From Acidobacteriota bacterium (GTDB taxonomy: Bacteria; Acidobacteriota; Blastocatellia; Pyrinomonadales; Pyrinomonadaceae): 6,964 bases of DNA. This document shows positions 4,611-6,964 of this stretch, in pieces. The stretch is from contig JACCVS010000702.1 in assembly GCA_013698055.1 (NCBI GenBank), positions 1-6,964 of the forward strand. The letters are read 5' to 3'. The translations under genes and the position numbers were made by a program. A model generated the notes under the pieces. The model ran no database searches. It worked only from the letters and a program-made list of their open reading frames with translations, and was not told the origin of the DNA. Numbering within the stretch: the stretch's first letter is position 1; the number at the start of each line of letters is the position of its first letter.

Positions 4611-5408
4611 ATGAGTTACGAAACCATCCAACTGGAAATGCGTGACGCGGCCATCGCCATCATCACGCTCAATCGCCCGACAGCGCTCAATGCGTTGACG
4701 GTCGCGATGGGGCATGAGTTTCGCAGCGCCATGAATGAAGCGCGCGAGCGCGGCGCGCGGGCGATTGTCCTGACCGGGGCAGGGCGTGCTTTCTGCGCGG
4801 GTGGTGATCTGCGCGAGATGCGCGAGATGGCGGAGAAAGAGGGACGACTTCAAGCCTTCTTTGATGAACCGCTCACGCTGATACATGACTGCATCAGGCT
4901 GATTAGAGAAACGCCTCTGCCCGTGATCGCTGCCGTCAATGGCATAGCGACCGGTGGTGGCTGCAATTTCGCGCTCGCTTGCGATCTCGTCCTTGCTGCC
5001 GAGAGCGCTCAATTCAATCAGGCATTCATCAGGATTGGATTGACGCCTGACTGTGGCGGGACATTCATTCTCCCGCGCCTCGTCGGATGGAAGCGAGCGA
5101 CCGAGCTATTGATGACGGGCGACATGATTGATGCCAGACGAGCGGCAGAGATGGGAATGATTAACGCGGTTGTCGCCGACGGAGAGTTGATGGCAGAGGC
5201 TCTCAATCTCGCCAGTCGTCTCGCCAGCGCCCCGACCGCAGCGCTTGCGCGAATCAAGAGCTTGTTAGAGCAAAGTGCTACGAACGATTACAGCGGGCAG
5301 CTTGATCTTGAGCACAGGGCGCAGATTGAGTCAGGTCAGACAAAAGATTTCAGTGAAGGCGTCGCAGCCTTTATCGAAAAACGGCCACCGAAGTTTACAG
5401 GTGGATGA
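4611..5408 (+). CDS. Enoyl-CoA hydratase/isomerase family protein, PaaG-type active site
   Basis: A 265-residue crotonase-fold protein of normal family length. AFCAGGDL (60-67) and NGIATGGGC (110-118) provide the two oxyanion-hole backbone segments that bind the CoA thioester, and ATELLMTGD (163-171) with the following helix is typical. Hydratases carry two catalytic glutamates, one after GGGC and one before the IG/LG turn. Here these positions are Asn119 and about Phe139, while TPDCGG (145-150) supplies Asp147, as in PaaG-type isomerases. This favours double-bond isomerisation of an acyl-CoA over hydration. The reaction is cytoplasmic, in fatty-acid or aromatic-acid breakdown. I chose ATG 4611 because family members begin near MSYETI; an in-frame GTG at 4590 would add seven residues. 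Neither start has a good ribosome site. No other paa or beta-oxidation gene is adjacent. Confidence 0.88.
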   Translation: MSYETIQLEMRDAAIAIITLNRPTALNALTVAMGHEFRSAMNEARERGARAIVLTGAGRAFCAGGDLREMREMAEKEGRLQAFFDEPLTLIHDCIRLIRETPLPVIAAVNGIATGGGCNFALACDLVLAAESAQFNQAFIRIGLTPDCGGTFILPRLVGWKRATELLMTGDMIDARRAAEMGMINAVVADGELMAEALNLASRLASAPTAALARIKSLLEQSATNDYSGQLDLEHRAQIESGQTKDFSEGVAAFIEKRPPKFTGG

Positions 5409-5438
5409 AACGTTTCCGAAAAGTTTTTAGAAGGCTGC

Positions 5439-5472
5439 GAGCCGCTTGGATGAGAATCCGGCGGCTCTTTTT
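5439..5472 (+). terminator. Rho-independent terminator of the crotonase-family gene
   Basis: GAGCCGC (5439-5445) pairs with GCGGCTC (5461-5467). An inner GGAT / ATCC stem (5448-5451 with 5456-5459) and a GAGA loop complete the hairpin, followed by five T residues (5468-5472). It begins 31 bases after the stop codon and separates this gene from the MFS gene. Confidence 0.87.
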
Positions 5473-5481
5473 ATTGAAAAG

Positions 5482-5570
5482 CAGAATCCAGAATTCAGGA
5501 GTCAGATTAAAACAAAAGCGGGTCGCTGCCTTATTATTCTGAATTCTGGATTCTGACTCCTGAATTCCGG
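5482..5570. repeat. Intergenic hairpin repeat, copy 2 (GAATTC-cored, MITE-like)
   Basis: The left arm at 5482-5506 can pair in two registers with the right side: 5482-5498 with 5539-5555 (17 bp perfect), or its inner part with 5552-5570 (18 of 19). The part 5489-5519 aligns with 1087-1119 of copy 1. It lies between the crotonase-family terminator and the MFS start codon, ending 9 bases before the ATG, so it occupies the position where the MFS promoter and ribosome site would be expected. Confidence 0.82.
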
Positions 5571-5579
5571 GGTTAGATT

Positions 5580-6935
5580 ATGTCTACATTAACGTACATG
5601 CAATTGTTGCGGGGCAATCGCTCGTTCAGGCGGTTATTATCCGGGCAGGTTGTTTCCGAACTCGGCAACTGGTTCAACTTCATCGCCGGTCTGGGATTGG
5701 TGCGCGCCGTTTCTGTGGCCGCGCCGGAAGCGACGGCCATCATGCTTGTCGCCCGTTTAGCGCCATTCGCGCTGTTTGCTCCGCTCGCGGGAGCGTTCGC
5801 GGATCGTTGGTCGCGCCGCACCGTGATGATCGTGTCGGACGTGGCGCGGGCTTTCGTTGCGCTCGGCTTCCTGTTTGTGGATGGGCCGGAGGATTTGTGG
5901 ATTGCTTACGCCTGCTCTGTGGCGGGGTCGCTCTTGACTGCCTTTTTTGAGGCTGCCAAGAACGGGGCGATGCCGAACATCGCGGGCGGACAGGGCTTGC
6001 TGGCCGGAAACTCCCTGATGTACTCCTCGCGCTTCTTGTTGATGTCGTTTGGCGCGGCGCTGGGCGGCTGGGCATCGGCCCGCTTTGGCTATCAGGTAGC
6101 TTTCATCATCAACGCAGTTTCGTTCCTCGTCTCCGCTTACTCTATCTGGCTCATCCCTGAAAAAGAGATGAGGGAAGAGAAAGTTGACGAAACTGACAAG
6201 CTCCGCGAAACGGAAGCTCATCAGGCAAAAAAACGTCCGCGCTTCTGGACTGACCTGGGGGAAGGCTGGAAGTACATCGCGCAACATCCGATGGTCGCGG
6301 CCATCATCGGTGTCAACGTGCTGTGGGCAACCGGTGGCGGCGCGTGCAACTTGATTTACGACCGTCTGGGCGGCGTGGTCTTCGCCGGGCAGGGCGGAAT
6401 GGAAGGCGATGCGGGCGTGGCGGCGCTCTATGCAACTGTGGGCGCTGGCGTGTTCGTCGGGATGCTCTGTGCCCGGCGCGTCGGCACGCACGTTGAGTTG
6501 CACGGGTTGACGGCCAGATTCATCGGCTGGATGTTGTTCGCGCATGGCATCCTCTTCGCTGTGGCCGGGCTGATGCCTTCGTTCTGGCTGGTGGGACTGT
6601 TTATGTTCCTGTCACGCTTCATCGTCGGCATGGAGTTCGCAGTGCAGGAGACGTTGCTGATGAGGCTAGTTCCCGACAATTTGCGCGGGCGCGTCATCAC
6701 GACCGACCGCGCGGCGGAAATCCTCGTGATGAGCATCTCGACGGTCTTCGCCGCCTGGTCGCTACGAGCGATCAGCCCGCGCACGCTGACAATCATCTCT
6801 GGATTGCTGTCGGCAGCGCCGGGACTGCTGTGGTTGGCGCTGTTTGCCTCAGGCAAATTGCGTATGCCTCCCGAGGTGGAAAAAGCGCAGAAGCGGGATG
6901 ATGAAAAGGAAGTCCTACAGGTTTCCGCCGGATGA
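5580..6935 (+). CDS. MFS transporter, drug/siderophore-exporter-like (EntS/MFS_3 type)
   Basis: A 451-residue polytopic inner-membrane protein with about 12 predicted helices (roughly 22-45, 52-74, 84-101, 106-124, 146-166, 171-192, 237-256, 279-298, 313-331, 335-352, 378-397, 402-424) and a charged central loop at 193-232. The N-terminal FRRLLSGQVVSELGNWF is typical of this exporter group. GAFADRWSRRTVM (71-83) is the MFS motif A between helices 2 and 3, with Asp75, Arg76 and Arg79/Arg80. LVPDNLRGRVI (363-373) is the matching C-terminal-half signature. Proton-coupled efflux of a small molecule is the family role; the substrate cannot be told. Translation may start at ATG 5580 or ATG 5598 (Met7); neither has a clear ribosome site, because a repeat ends just upstream. 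The stop overlaps a possible downstream start. Confidence 0.9.
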   Translation: MSTLTYMQLLRGNRSFRRLLSGQVVSELGNWFNFIAGLGLVRAVSVAAPEATAIMLVARLAPFALFAPLAGAFADRWSRRTVMIVSDVARAFVALGFLFVDGPEDLWIAYACSVAGSLLTAFFEAAKNGAMPNIAGGQGLLAGNSLMYSSRFLLMSFGAALGGWASARFGYQVAFIINAVSFLVSAYSIWLIPEKEMREEKVDETDKLRETEAHQAKKRPRFWTDLGEGWKYIAQHPMVAAIIGVNVLWATGGGACNLIYDRLGGVVFAGQGGMEGDAGVAALYATVGAGVFVGMLCARRVGTHVELHGLTARFIGWMLFAHGILFAVAGLMPSFWLVGLFMFLSRFIVGMEFAVQETLLMRLVPDNLRGRVITTDRAAEILVMSISTVFAAWSLRAISPRTLTIISGLLSAAPGLLWLALFASGKLRMPPEVEKAQKRDDEKEVLQVSAG

Positions 6936-6964
6936 AACAGACTCGTTTCTATCGTAAGATGCAG
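6932..6964 (+). CDS. Possible start of the next gene, overlapping the MFS stop (ATGA)
   Basis: An ATG at 6932 overlaps the MFS TGA (6933-6935) in the ATGA arrangement that often marks translational coupling. The frame stays open to the window edge and reads MKQTRFYRKMQ. No strong ribosome site precedes it, and eleven residues cannot identify a family. It could be chance: the crotonase-family stop at 5405-5408 also has an ATGA that leads only to a spurious 45-codon frame. Confidence 0.3.
   Translation, partial: MKQTRFYRKMQ

Noticed and set aside
5405..5539. A 45-codon frame whose ATG overlaps the crotonase-family stop (ATGA)
   Set aside because: It runs through the intrinsic terminator and into the hairpin repeat, and its very basic product looks like chance.
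5757..6545. A 262-codon open frame on the minus strand
   Set aside because: It is antisense to the MFS transporter. Its product is rich in Arg, His and Gln with no domain, a typical shadow of a GC-rich membrane-protein gene.

Overview
The window is about 7 kb of ordinary-looking bacterial chromosome. It holds five complete protein genes I can identify, one unassigned gene fragment at each end, and intergenic gaps rich in hairpins and repeats. The moderately GC-rich composition, REP-like palindromes, GAATTC-cored intergenic hairpins and gene types (exported imidazolonepropionase-like amidohydrolase, CxxC-x17-CxxC zinc-ribbon protein, BON protein on a membrane stalk) remind me of Acidobacteriota of the Blastocatellia type. 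That is an impression from sequence style only; no rRNA or marker gene is present.

Layout. 1-90 is the tail of a plus-strand gene. It converges on a minus-strand gene (865-245) for a single-pass membrane protein with a proline/glutamine-rich stalk and a C-terminal BON domain, followed by a clear minus-strand intrinsic terminator. A gene-free gap (866-1218) carries a mobile-looking hairpin repeat and then a sigma70-like promoter. The spacing of that promoter predicts a leaderless mRNA for the next gene, a class II-type histone-deacetylase-family zinc hydrolase (1219-2163). This gene converges on an exported metal-dependent amidohydrolase (3730-2405), and the gap between them is filled with REP-like palindromes. 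A 367-bp divergent gap with several long stems separates the amidohydrolase from a small plus-strand protein with two predicted zinc sites (4098-4400). Next come a crotonase-fold protein (4611-5408) whose active-site pattern resembles the PaaG isomerase rather than a hydratase, an intrinsic terminator, a second copy of the hairpin repeat, and an MFS exporter (5580-6935). The MFS stop codon overlaps a possible start of a further gene that runs off the window.

The genes do not form one pathway. Orientation switches, terminators and repeats divide them into largely single-gene units, and the only hint of an operon is at the right edge. I see no CRISPR array, tRNA, rRNA, transposase, phage gene or toxin-antitoxin pair, and nothing I would call a new multi-gene system. 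The points most worth checking are the two-copy hairpin repeat, the predicted leaderless promoter, the REP-like cluster, the structured leader before the zinc-ribbon gene, and the active-site change in the crotonase-family enzyme.
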